A DNA stretch of 64,000 nucleotides from Xanthobacteraceae bacterium (GTDB lineage Bacteria > Pseudomonadota > Alphaproteobacteria > Rhizobiales > Xanthobacteraceae): positions 1,414,628 through 1,478,627 of the forward strand of contig JAMLIK010000001.1 in NCBI GenBank assembly GCA_023954195.1, written 5' to 3'. The position numbers were made by a program, and so were the translations under genes. Each line of letters starts with the position of its first letter. Position 1 is the first letter of the stretch. Below, in pieces: positions 37,128 through 46,900 of this stretch. The notes beneath the pieces are model-generated. The model was given only the letters and a program-made list of their open reading frames with translations. It was not told the origin of the DNA and made no database searches.

Positions 37128-37940
37128 GTGATCGAGCACACCGAACCCTCACAGACCATCATCCCTCCGGTTCTCGAACGGCTGCCGGTCGCCGACCGCT
37201 GGAAGCGCGGCCTCACCTCCGCCGACGCGTTTCACTGGCTGGCGCTGGGCTGGCGCGATTTCCACACCCAGCCGGGGCCGAGCATCGCCTATGGCCTGTT
37301 GGTGTTCCTGCTGTCGGCGGCGATCGTCTACGGCCTGTTCAAGTTCGAACTGGACTACATCCTGTTTCCGGCGCTGGCCGGATTCATGGTGGTCGGCCCG
37401 ATCCTCGCGGTCGGCCCCTACGCCAAGAGCCGGCAGATCGCCGAGGGCAAGCCGGTCAGCCTGTCCAGCATGATCTTCGTGCGCCCGGCGGCGGGTCCGC
37501 AGATCGCCTTCACCGGTGTGCTGCTGTGCCTGTTGATGCTGGTGTGGATGCGCGCCGCCGTCATCGTTTACGCGCTGTTCTTCGGCTTGGTGCCGTTTCC
37601 CGGCCTCGACCATATCGCGCCGATGCTGTTCGGCACGCCGACCGGCTGGGGGATGCTGATCGTCGGCAGCGTGGTGGGCGCGCTGTTCGCGGCGTTCTCG
37701 TTCGGCATCAGCGCCTTCTCGATCCCGATGCAACTCGACCAGCGCGTCGATTCGCTGACCGCGATGGGCTCCAGCATGGCGCTGGTCTGGCACAACATGA
37801 CGGCGATGCTGACCTGGGCCGCGATCATGCTGGCGCTGATCCTGCTCAGCATCGCCACCGGCCTGGTCGGCCTGATCGTGGTGTTCCCCCTGCTCGGCCA
37901 CGGCACCTGGCACGCTTATCGCGCCGTCAAGGCATCATGA
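37128..37940 (+). CDS. DUF2189 family membrane protein
   Basis: A 270-residue integral membrane protein with about six hydrophobic segments and a cytosolic N-terminus. The arrangement VAD..KRGLTSADAFHWLALGWRDF followed by helices matches the uncharacterised DUF2189 family, which recurs beside cbb3 oxidase genes in alphaproteobacteria. Role unknown; assembly or membrane adaptation are guesses. It ends the plus-strand cluster and converges with the CoA-transferase genes. Confidence 0.85.
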   Translation: MIEHTEPSQTIIPPVLERLPVADRWKRGLTSADAFHWLALGWRDFHTQPGPSIAYGLLVFLLSAAIVYGLFKFELDYILFPALAGFMVVGPILAVGPYAKSRQIAEGKPVSLSSMIFVRPAAGPQIAFTGVLLCLLMLVWMRAAVIVYALFFGLVPFPGLDHIAPMLFGTPTGWGMLIVGSVVGALFAAFSFGISAFSIPMQLDQRVDSLTAMGSSMALVWHNMTAMLTWAAIMLALILLSIATGLVGLIVVFPLLGHGTWHAYRAVKAS

Positions 37941-38042
37941 TGCGAAGCCGGCCGGCACGCGCCGACGACAAGTGCCGTTGCGCAACCCGTGCGACGACGA
38001 CGAGCCGCCTGGAAAGCGCGGCCGCGGGGGCGACTTGACGAT

Positions 38043-38735
38043 CTAGGCCGCCATTGCCCGCGGCGGCGCCAGCGATTGCCAGCCCTCGGCAAGGTGCAGC
38101 TTCGGCTCGGTCATGGTTTGCAGATGCGCGAGCGTCATGCCCGGAATCATTTCCAGCACCATAAGACCGTTCGAGGTCACGTCGATCACCGCCAGATCGG
38201 TATAGATGCGCTTGACCACGCCGGGGGCGGTGAGCGGCAGCGAGCAGCGTTTCAGGATGCGCGGCGATCCGCTCTTGTGGGTGTGCGCCATCAGCACGCG
38301 GATTTCACGGGCGCCGACCGCGAGGTCCATCGCGCCGCCGACGCCGGGCGGGAACCCCGGATCCTCCGTGGTCCAGTTGGCGAGGTCGCCGGTCTCCGAT
38401 ACCTCGAACGCACCGAGCAGGCTGACGTCGAGATGCCCGCCGCGGATCATCAGGAAGGCGTCGGCGTGATGCACGTAGCAGCCGCCGGTGACCAGCGTGG
38501 CGAGATTTTTTCCGGCGTCGGTGATGTTGGGATCTTCCTCGCCGGGCTTCGGCTTCGGTCCGAGGCCGATCACCCCGTTCTCGCTATGGAAGATCACCTC
38601 GCGGTTGGCCGGCACGTAACTCGCCGCCAGCGTCGGAATGCCGATGCCGAGATTGACGAAGCAGCCGTCCGGCAGATCCTGCGCCGCGCGCCAGGCCATT
38701 TGGTCGCGGGTGAGGCGGACATAAGATACTGTCAT
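38043..38735 (-). CDS. scoB: 3-oxoacid CoA-transferase subunit B
   Basis: A 230-residue beta subunit of a succinyl-CoA:3-oxoacid (or 3-oxoadipate) CoA-transferase. The catalytic glutamate lies in SENGVIGLGP and the glycine loop in GLGIPTLAASYV. The ATG overlaps the stop of subunit A (ATGA). The enzyme activates acetoacetate using succinyl-CoA; 3-oxoadipate specificity (PcaJ) cannot be excluded by eye. Confidence 0.9.
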   Translation of the reverse strand: MTVSYVRLTRDQMAWRAAQDLPDGCFVNLGIGIPTLAASYVPANREVIFHSENGVIGLGPKPKPGEEDPNITDAGKNLATLVTGGCYVHHADAFLMIRGGHLDVSLLGAFEVSETGDLANWTTEDPGFPPGVGGAMDLAVGAREIRVLMAHTHKSGSPRILKRCSLPLTAPGVVKRIYTDLAVIDVTSNGLMVLEMIPGMTLAHLQTMTEPKLHLAEGWQSLAPPRAMAA

Positions 38736-39403
38736 GCGCTTACTCCCACCGCGACGACGCGGTCGATGAACACGCCGGGCGTCGCCACCGCTTCCGGATC
38801 GAGGCTGCCGAGTTCGACGATCTCATCGACCTCGACGATGGACAGTTCGGCGGCCATCGCCATCACCGGGTTGAAATTCCGAGCCGACTTCAGATAGGTC
38901 AGATTACCCCAGCGGTCGGCCTTGTTGGCTTTCAGCAGCGCGACGTCGCCGCGCAAAGGCTTTTCGAACACATGCAGCCGGCCGTCGATCTCGCGCGTCT
39001 CCTTGCCGTCCGCCAGCTTGGTGTGCGCCGACACCGGCGAGAAGAAACCGCCGAGGCCGGCGGCGGCGGCGCGCATCCGCTCGCTGATGGTGCCCTGCGG
39101 CACCAGTTCGAGTTCCAGGCTCTTTGCCTTGTAGGCGTTGAGGAACGCGCTGTAGTCGCCGGAGCGCGGATAGGAGCAGATCACCTTGCGCACGCGGCCG
39201 GAATTGATCAGCCGCGCCAGGCCGTAATCGCCGTTGCCGGAATTGTTGGCGACGATGGTGAGGTTTTTCGCGCCCTGGTCGTGCAGCGCTTCCAGCAGAT
39301 GGTCGGCGACGCCGACGATGCCGAACCCCGCCACCAGGACCGTCGATCCGTCCTGAACGCCGGCGACGGCGTCCTCCACCGTCCTTACGCGCTTGTCGAT
39401 CAC
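38732..39403 (-). CDS. scoA: 3-oxoacid CoA-transferase subunit A
   Basis: A 223-residue alpha subunit of the same CoA-transferase. It shows VAGFGIVGVADHLLEAL, NNSGNGDYGLARL and the ELELVPQGTISERMRAAAAG segment typical of ScoA/PcaI. The start is GTG at 39403 with GGAG upstream. In the context of the bkd genes, disposal of acetoacetate from leucine is a sensible role (inference). Confidence 0.9.
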   Translation of the reverse strand: MIDKRVRTVEDAVAGVQDGSTVLVAGFGIVGVADHLLEALHDQGAKNLTIVANNSGNGDYGLARLINSGRVRKVICSYPRSGDYSAFLNAYKAKSLELELVPQGTISERMRAAAAGLGGFFSPVSAHTKLADGKETREIDGRLHVFEKPLRGDVALLKANKADRWGNLTYLKSARNFNPVMAMAAELSIVEVDEIVELGSLDPEAVATPGVFIDRVVAVGVSA

Positions 39404-39519
39404 CGCAAACTCCAGCTTCGAACACCGTCCGTGATGCCGGAAACATTATGCAGAATTGTCGCGGAGAGCAAACCCTCGCGGAGTGGATTGGGCATTCGTC
39501 CACCGCATCGCTGCGCCGG

Positions 39520-39815
39520 CTACAGAGCTGTTTTCAGGTACGGCGCGGTCAGGCTGTCTTTTGCTTCGGCGACTTCAGGAGGAACGCCACTGGCGATGAT
39601 CCAACCGCCATCCTCCCCCGCGCCCGGACCGAGATCGATGACCCAGTCCGCCTGCGCGAGGACGCGCATGTCATGTTCGACAACAACGACCGTGTTGCCG
39701 GCATCGACCAGCCGCTGCAATTGCCGCATCAACCGGTCGACGTCAGCCGGATGCAGACCTGAGCGCGCAGCAATTCGGTCGCCAGCTTGATGCGTTGCGC
39801 CTCGTCAACCGTCCA
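39520..39815 (-). pseudogene. C-terminal remnant of a UvrA-type excinuclease ATPase
   Basis: The open part (39520-39732) reads [20 protein letters not shown] and [15 protein letters not shown], the H-loop region and C-terminus of UvrA-like ABC ATPases. Just upstream, [12 protein letters not shown] is readable in this frame, but [15 protein letters not shown] is in another frame and the Walker B residues normally between them (LYVLDEPTT) are missing. So there is a small deletion and at least one frameshift, and everything N-terminal is gone. The remnant stops at an AT-rich patch at 39821. It resembles the UvrA2-like paralogues. Confidence 0.8.
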
Positions 39816-39820
39816 AGAGG

Positions 39821-39851
39821 ATTATACATTATACTACTATAGTGTATATAT
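39821..39851. promoter_or_regulatory. AT-rich operator-like repeat
   Basis: An abrupt AT-only patch contains TATAC (39830-39834) and GTATA (39844-39848) around TACTATAGT. Inverted TATAC/GTATA arms resemble operators of the FrmR/RcnR branch of the CsoR family, and an FrmR-type gene lies 570 bp downstream. Promoter-like TATA sequences are also present. Assignment is tentative. Confidence 0.4.
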
Positions 39852-39966
39852 GTTCTGGCACGCGATCTTCCGGTCTCGCCTGTTCGCGGCGCCCGTCGCC
39901 GGCGTCCATGGCTCGCCATGCTGCTTGCAATCGAGAAGGCGAAGCAGGCGGACATCGGCGATCTTG

Positions 39967-39983
39967 ATACTAGGTGGGGGTAT
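39967..39983. promoter_or_regulatory. G-tract operator-like repeat before the zinc-finger gene
   Basis: ATAC-TAGGTGGGG-GTAT: arms ATAC/GTAT flank a G-rich centre, the general form of CsoR/RcnR/FrmR-family operators. It is 83 bp upstream of the DksA-like gene, next to TATATTATAT which may be a promoter element. Binding by the nearby FrmR-like protein is inferred. Confidence 0.45.
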
Positions 39984-40065
39984 ATTATATGTTTGTCGTT
40001 TCTGGATGTCCGGGCCGCACTCCCGGATATCCATCTCACCTTCCATGCAATTTGAAGGAGCCGAA

Positions 40066-40329
40066 ATGGCAAACGGATGGGGACCCGACGGCGGGGTTCA
40101 GGACCAGATTGACGCCACCGTCACGGATGCGGTCTCGGCGGCGCGTTCCCGGTTGCCATCGGGAGAAGGCACCATCGAATGCGAGGTGTGCGGCGAGGAG
40201 ATCCCGTTGAAGCGGCGTCAAGCCATACCGGGCGTCAGGACGTGCGTTGCGTGCCAAGGCGAACGCGACAAGCGACCGGCTTTTTCCGGGATCAACCGCC
40301 GGGGCAACAAGGACAGCCAACTGCGTTGA
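40066..40329 (+). CDS. DksA/TraR C4-type zinc-finger protein (YbiI-like)
   Basis: An 87-residue protein with four zinc-ligand cysteines, C39-x2-C42 and C60-x2-C63, in ECEVCGEEIPLKRRQAIPGV and RTCVACQ. The ends MANGWGPDG and NRRGNKDSQLR are characteristic of the short YbiI-type members. ATG at 40066 follows GAAGGAG; the frame is open upstream but that part is AT-rich and unlike protein. Short DksA relatives can bind RNA polymerase; the role of this subgroup is not known. It is 88 bp ahead of the FrmR-like repressor gene. Confidence 0.88.
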   Translation: MANGWGPDGGVQDQIDATVTDAVSAARSRLPSGEGTIECEVCGEEIPLKRRQAIPGVRTCVACQGERDKRPAFSGINRRGNKDSQLR

Positions 40330-40378
40330 ATTGGAGGTTCAGATTGGCGCTCAGCCTGATTTCTGAATAGAACCCATC

Positions 40379-40410
40379 TCCTGTACGGTATGCTCAACAT
40401 ACGAGCAGGA
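40379..40410 (+). promoter_or_regulatory. imperfect inverted repeat at the FrmR-like gene start
   Basis: GTATG (40388-40392 region) and CATAC flank CTCAA, with outer TCCTG/CAGGA arms, ending in the ribosome site just before ATG 40418. It could be an operator or a leader hairpin that masks the ribosome site. Confidence 0.4.
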
Positions 40411-40417
40411 AGACTTG

Positions 40418-40708
40418 ATGCCATACACGCCACAAGAGAAACGTCAGGCCATCGCCCGGCTTCGCCGCATCAGGGGGCAGGCCGAAGCGCTGGAGCGCGC
40501 GATCGAGGCCGGAACCGAATGCGGCCCCTTGTTGCAGCAGATCGTCGCCATGCGGGGCGCGACCAACGGCCTGATCGCGGAGGTCATGGAAAGCCACCTC
40601 CGCGTAACGTTCGGCCGCGGTCAGGCGCCAGCGAAGCGGCGCGCCGCCGTCGATGTCGATGGCGAGATCGACAGGGTGATGAAAATTTTTCGAACCTACA
40701 TGAAATAG
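40418..40708 (+). CDS. frmR: FrmR-type formaldehyde/metal-responsive repressor (CsoR family)
   Basis: A 96-residue all-helical repressor. The N-terminal Pro2 and Cys35 (GTECGPL), the pair that formaldehyde crosslinks in known FrmR proteins, are both present, as are RRIRGQAEALER and the NGLIAEVMESHLR helix. His3, diagnostic of the nickel/cobalt sensor RcnR, is Tyr here, favouring formaldehyde sensing. ATG at 40418 is chosen so that Pro is residue 2; a TTG three bases earlier would add a Met. No formaldehyde dehydrogenase gene is adjacent, so its target may be the zinc-finger gene or distant. Confidence 0.88.
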   Translation: MPYTPQEKRQAIARLRRIRGQAEALERAIEAGTECGPLLQQIVAMRGATNGLIAEVMESHLRVTFGRGQAPAKRRAAVDVDGEIDRVMKIFRTYMK

Positions 40709-40762
40709 GCGAACGCGTTCGACGCCGCCTGAAGCGTGTTGACTTCGAATGGACCCACCGTG

Positions 40763-40849
40763 CGTCATGCCCGGACTGATCCGGGCATCCATCTTCCCGA
40801 AGTAACTCATCCTGTTTGATGGATGCGCGGATCAAACCCGCGCATGACG
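40763..40849. repeat. intergenic palindromic repeat between convergent genes
   Basis: An 87-bp element with outer arms CGTCATG / CATGACG and inner arms GCCCGGACTGATCCGGGC and GATGGATGCGCGG region. The sequence type (CGTCATGCCCGG...) recurs in many alphaproteobacterial genomes. It separates the ends of the FrmR-like gene and the autotransporter gene and could act as a bidirectional terminator. Confidence 0.75.
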
Positions 40850-40924
40850 GCCCGGCTCACGCGGATCGCTCGACGCTCGTCTGAGGATCCGCCACGATTC
40901 CGGATGACCGCCCGAGACTGGAGT

Positions 40925-43900
40925 TCACCAGGAAACCTTGGCTCCTATGAAACCCGCGATGCTCGGCGTGCGATAGAGATCGGCCCGAATGTCGGCGGAA
41001 ACCGAGACATTCCGGCCGAGCGTCACCTTGGCGCCCAGATTGATGCGCGCGAGGTCGGTCGGGGCGAGCGCTCCGTCGATGACAAAGTCGAAGCCGGGAG
41101 CGGCGATGAAGGACGGATTGATCGTCCGATGCGGCATGAACTCGTGCACCCAGGTCGCGCGGGCCCAGGTAAACAAGGTGGTGCCATCGGCCATCGTCCG
41201 ATTGGAATCGATCTGGGCGCCGATGAATGTCGGAAGCGAGTTGACGTTCCGTTTCGCGAAGGACAGGCCGATGAAGCTCGGCGCACCGCTATTGGTCTCC
41301 TGGAACGCATTCATCCAATAGGACGTGAAATTCAATCCTGCCAACGGCGTGAGGTTGAAATCACCGACGCGATATCGATACCCGGTCTCGAACATGCCGC
41401 TGACGGAGTAACTGCTGAACTTGCCTTGAAGATGCTCGGCGAAGCCGGGAATCGCCGGGATTTGCGTGCCGAAAAGCGGCGGCAAGATCGTCCCCGGAAT
41501 CGCCGCGAAACGATCCTCGGTGTTGGTGAAGTAATCAACGCCGAGCGACCCGATGACGTAAGCATTGTCGAAGCGCTTCGCCACGTAGCCTGCGACGTGG
41601 CCGCCTTCGACGCTGTCGACGGTCTGCCGCCCGGACACCTTCATCCATCCCTTGCCATAACCAATCGCGATGCCGGCCATCAGGCTGGGATCGAACTGAT
41701 AATCGAGGCCGCTGGTGAAGCCGGCGCTGTTTGACGACACGCTGGCGGTTCCGATCGTTGGGTTTCCTGAATAGCGCCAGTCGCCGCCGCTAAACGTCGT
41801 CCACAAACGCCAGGTTCGATTCCCGGAATTTTGCGCCGCCGGGGCGGAATATTTCGGGAAACCGGTGTCGCGACCGGCGGCGTAGCTCATCCGCTGACCG
41901 TCGTAGTAATTCAGGCTGTTCGGATCGTTCCGGTTGTTGTCGAACATCCAGTACCTGGCCTGAGTCAGGATCGACGAATGGAACAGGTCGTTCGACGATA
42001 TCGCCATTTGCTGAGTGGCGGCGACGCCCTCGCCGGAAAGCGAGTCGTAGACCGCGCCCAGCACGTTCACGTCCGGCTGGTAGAACAGCGCGGCCGCGAT
42101 CGGCCGGAAGGTCTGGACATGCGCCGTCTGGATCGCATTGATCGCGTTGCCGACGGAATGCTGGTTCTGCGTCAGTCCCGTGGGGGAGAAGTCGATGGTG
42201 TATTTCAGGTCGATATCCGTCCCGTTCGGATAGACCAGCGAATACGTCGCGACCGCCGTCGGCTGCGCCTGGATATCCAGGTTGGAGTGCGTTTCGCCGC
42301 CGGCGGCGGAAATCATCGTGCGCGTGACGGTCCCCGGCGTGGCGTCACCCGGATTGTTGATGTTGATGACAACCCGGCCCGACACATTTGCCGTTCCGGT
42401 CGCATTGAGCCTGTCCGCGGTCGAGTTCGTCAGATTGAGATCGGTGCCGAAATAGCCGCAGGTGCTGGTGGGGAGGCCGAAAGCCCCACAAGAACCGGTA
42501 GCGGTTTGCAGGAAGTTTCCATTCAGGTTGGTGGTCAGCTCCCTGAACCAGGCGCCGGGTGAGAACAGGCCCTCGTTTGTCAGCAGATTGCCGACCGCCG
42601 GACCGCCGAGATTGATGACGGGGCCGGCATCGAAGACGCCGGCCTTGAATGTCGGGTTGCTGTTATAGGGCTTATTGTCGACCGAATTGGTGCCCGTGCC
42701 GAGGTCAACCGATCCGATCAGATGACCGAAGCTGGTCACCGCCTCGTTGCCGGCTTCGCCCCTTATCGTGGTGCCGTCGATGCCCGCCATGGTGCCGAGC
42801 AAGGCGTAACTCGTCAGCGTATTGTTCGCACCGCCGCTGAACGCCACCGCGTTCGTCGTGACCGCGCCGTCACCGCTGCCGAGCACCGCCTGATCGGTGC
42901 CCAGCACCGCGTTTCCGAGCGTGATGCCGATATCGGCGCCGGACCCGGCGCCATTGATCGATTGCGCATAGATCGCGGTCGAGCCGAGACCGGTCACGAC
43001 GATATTGGCCTGGGTGTTGACCGTGACCGTTCCGGCGTTCCCGGTGCCGCCAGCGCTGCCGGCGAACGATCCGGTCTGCCCGAGCGTGCTCGCGAACGCT
43101 CCGCCGCCGACGATTCCGCCGCCGCCGCCGACCGACTGCGCGACGATGCCATGCGCGCCGTTGCCGGTGGTGATGATATCGGCGCCCGCATCGACCTTCA
43201 CGTCGACCGCGCCGCCGTTGCCGTTCGCCGCCGCCGATCCGGCCGCATTCAGCGCCAGCGCGTTTCCTGCGTTGTCGAATGCCTGGAACAGACCGCCGCC
43301 GCCGCCGATCGATTGCGCGACGATGCCATGCGCATAGACCCCGCCGGTCGTGATGCCCGCCGTGGTTTCGAAATTGACCGCGCCCGCCGCGCCGCCGGCC
43401 CCCGCCGCCGCACCGAAGGTGATCGGCGATGCACCCGTGGCGACGCCATAGGCTTGCGCCGTGCCGCCGCCGCCGCCGATCGATTGCGCGATGGCGCCGA
43501 TCGAGCCTGAGCCGCTGGTCAGGATCGCGCTGCCATTGGTCACGCCGATGGTCGCCCCCGAGCCGCCGCCTGCCAAGGCCCCGAGAGTGACCGGGCCGAG
43601 CGGCGGCAATTGCACGCCGTCGCTGACGAAACCCGCAAGGCCGCCGCCGCCGCCGATCGCCTGCGCGACGATGCCGTCCGAGATTTGTCCGTTGGTGGTG
43701 ACGGCCCCCGCGCCGACCGCGACGGTCGAAAGTTGAGAGGGATCGGCCGCGCCGCCCGTTCCGCCGGCGGAGCCGAGCTGGAACGTCGCATTGGCGGCCG
43801 CGAGTCCCGCCGCGGCGGTCACGGATGCATAACCGCCGCCGCCGCCGATGGTCTGGCCGACGACGCCCGGCGCGAAGCGGCCGTAGGTGGTGACCGTGTT

Positions 43901-46900
43901 GCCGCTCGCCAGGGTGAGTTCGCCGCCGTTGTTGACGCCGGTCTCCGCACCGCCGAGCGTGAGGACGACCGGTCCGGCGGTTCCGGTGACAACGCCGAAA
44001 GCGCCGATCGAGCCGCCGCCGCCGCCGCCGATCGATTGACCGAGCAGCGCGACCGCGCCGTCGCCGCTGGCGATGTCCGGCCCATTCCCCGTGACGATCG
44101 ACGCCGCCGTGTTGGTGACGACCGCGCGGCCGCCCGAACCGCCGCCGGCGGAGCCGCCCAGCGTCAGCGTCAGGGGGCCGGGAGCGGTGAAGGTCAGGTC
44201 GCCCGTGGCCGAACCCATGCCGCCGCCGCCGCCGATCGACTGGCCGATATAACCAGCCGCGCCGACGCCTGTCGTGGTGATGACGTTGGCGTTGGTTGCC
44301 GTCAGCAGGCTGCCGTCGCCGACCGCGCCCTTCGAACCAAGGCCGATGACCAGACCACCCGCGCCGACCGTGAGCGGGTCGGGGACGACCACCGCGCCGT
44401 TGCCGCCGCCCGCGCCGACCGCCTGAGCCAGAACGCCATAGGCGAGATCGCCCGTGGACGACACCGTGCCGCCGCTCAGCTCAACCGTTACCGTGCCCTT
44501 CGAGCCCGAGGGCGCCGAGGTGAAGAAGCTGCCGATATCGATCGATGAGGTGCTGACCGAACCGCTCTGCGCCGAGATGAACAGCGCGTTGTTGCCGCCG
44601 CCGCCGCCCACGGACTGCGCGAAGACCGGGATCGAGTTGGCCCCCGTCGTGATGATCGAGCCGGTCGAGATCACCGTGACGTTGCCGCCGTTGCCGCCCG
44701 CGGCGCCAAGCTGTGCGCCGACCTTGGTCTCCTGGTTCTTGCTACTGTCGGTGAAATTGAGATCGCCGGTGAAGGCCGCGTTGCCGCCGCCGCCGCCAAC
44801 GGACTGTGCGTAGATGCCGACGGAGTTGGCGCCCTGGACGTAGATCGTGCCGGTGTTGACGACCTTGACGGCACCGGCGTCGCCGCCGCCGCCACCCGTC
44901 GCGCCGACCGTGGTCGAGGCTCCGCCCGAGCTGGCGTAGGCGCTGGACACCGTGACCCCGGCATTGCCGCCGCCGCCGCCGATCGACTGCGCCAGGATGC
45001 CGATGCTGTTCTGGCCCTTGGTGGTGACGATGCCGTCGTTCTGGACCGTCACGACGATCGGATTGTTCGCGGCATTGAAGGCCGCCGAGCCGCCCGCGCC
45101 GCCGTTGCCGCCAACCGTCTGCGAGAAGCCGCCACCGCTGGTCGTCGCCGAGCCGGACAGCGTGAAGCCGCCCGATCCGCCGCCGCCGCCGATCGCCTGC
45201 GCCAGAATGCCGACCGAGTTGTTCAGGTCGGTCTGGATCACCGCGTCCTTATGGTTGAACACCGTGACGCTGTCAGCCGAATTACCGGCGCCGCCGCTGC
45301 CGCCGCCGACCTGGTTGTTCACCTGACCGCCGCTGGAGAAGGTCAGGGCGCCGACAAAACCGCCGGATCCGCCGCCGCCGCCGATCGACTGCGCCAGAAT
45401 GCCCGTGCTCTGCGCGCCCTTGGTGTGAACGAAATCGTAGTTGTCGACATTGACGGTGCTGGCCGACCCGCCGCCGCCACCCGCGCCACCGCCGATTTTG
45501 GAGGTGGCGTCGCCGCCGAGCGCGAAATTCGCCGCCGTCGAGAAGCCGCCATTGCCGCCGCCGCCGCCGACCGATTGCGCGACGATGCCGTAAGCCATGG
45601 CGCCATCGGTCGTAACCATGCCGCCGCTGTTGTTGATGACGGCGACCGCTCCACCGGTGCCGCCGACTCCGCCGGCGCCGCCCACCGAATCCGTCTGGGA
45701 TTTGGCCGAGGTCGATCCCCCTCCCGCAATCGCGAAACCGCCGTTGCCGCCGCCGCCGCCGACCGACTGCGCCAGAATGCCGATGCCTTTGTCGCCGCCT
45801 GCCGAGACGATGCCGCTGTTGATGACCTTGACCGCCCCGGAGTCGCCGCCGCCGCCACCGGCCGCGCCGCCGACCGCGTTCGAGGTGTCGCCCGAGTTCG
45901 AAAAGACGCCCGACACCGTGACGCCGCCATTGCCGCCGCCGCCGCCGATCGACTGCGCCAGGATGCCGATGCTGTTGCCGCCCTTGACCGCGACGGTGCC
46001 GTCGTTCTGGACCGTCACGACAACCGGATTGTTCGCGGCATTGAAGGCCGACGAGCCGCCCGCGCCGCCGTTGCCGCCAACCGTCTGCGAAATCCCGTCA
46101 TCACCCAGCGTCGCCCCGCCGGACAGTGTGAAGCCGCCCGATCCGCCGCCGCCGCCGACCGCCTGCGCCAGGATGCCGACCGAGTTGTTCAGGTCGGTCT
46201 GGATCACCGCGCCGGCGTGGTTGAACACCGTGACGCTGTCAGCCGAACTGCCGGCGCCGCCGCTGCCGCCGCCGACCTGGTTGTTCACCTTGCCGTCGGT
46301 GGCAAACGTCAGAGCGCCCGCGAAACCGCCGGATCCGCCGCCGCCGCCGATCGACTGCGCCAGGATGCCGGTGCTTTGCACGCCCTTGGTGTGGACGAAA
46401 TCGTAGTTGTCGACGTTGACGGTGCTGGCCGCGCCGCCGCCGCCGCCAGCCCCGCCGCCGACCTTCGACGTCGCGTCGCCGCCGAGCGAGAAATTGGCCG
46501 CTGTCGAAAAACCGCCATTGCCGCCACCGCCGCCGACCGACTGCGCGACGATGCCATACGCCATCGCGCCGTTGGTGGTCAGCGTGCCGCCGGTGTTGTT
46601 GGTGACAACGACCTGGCCGCCGGTGCCACCCGCTCCGCCGGAGCCGCCCACCGAATCCGTCTCGGATTTGGCCGAGGTCGATCCGCCTGCGGTGATCGCG
46701 AAACCGCCATTGCCGCCCCCGCCGCCGACCGACTGCGCCAGGATGCCGATGCCCTTGTCGCCGGCCGCCGTGATGGCGCCGCTGTTGGTGACCGTGACCT
46801 TCGCCGCGTTGCCGGCAAGACCGCCAAGCCCGGTGCCGGTGCCGCCGACGGTGTTCTTCGCGTCGCCGCTGTTGGTGAACGCGACACCGCCGGAGAAGCC

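Noticed and set aside
37941-38042. Possible terminator between the DUF2189 and scoB genes
   Set aside because: Only short GC palindromes such as GCCGGCCGGC are present, with no convincing stem-loop and T-run.
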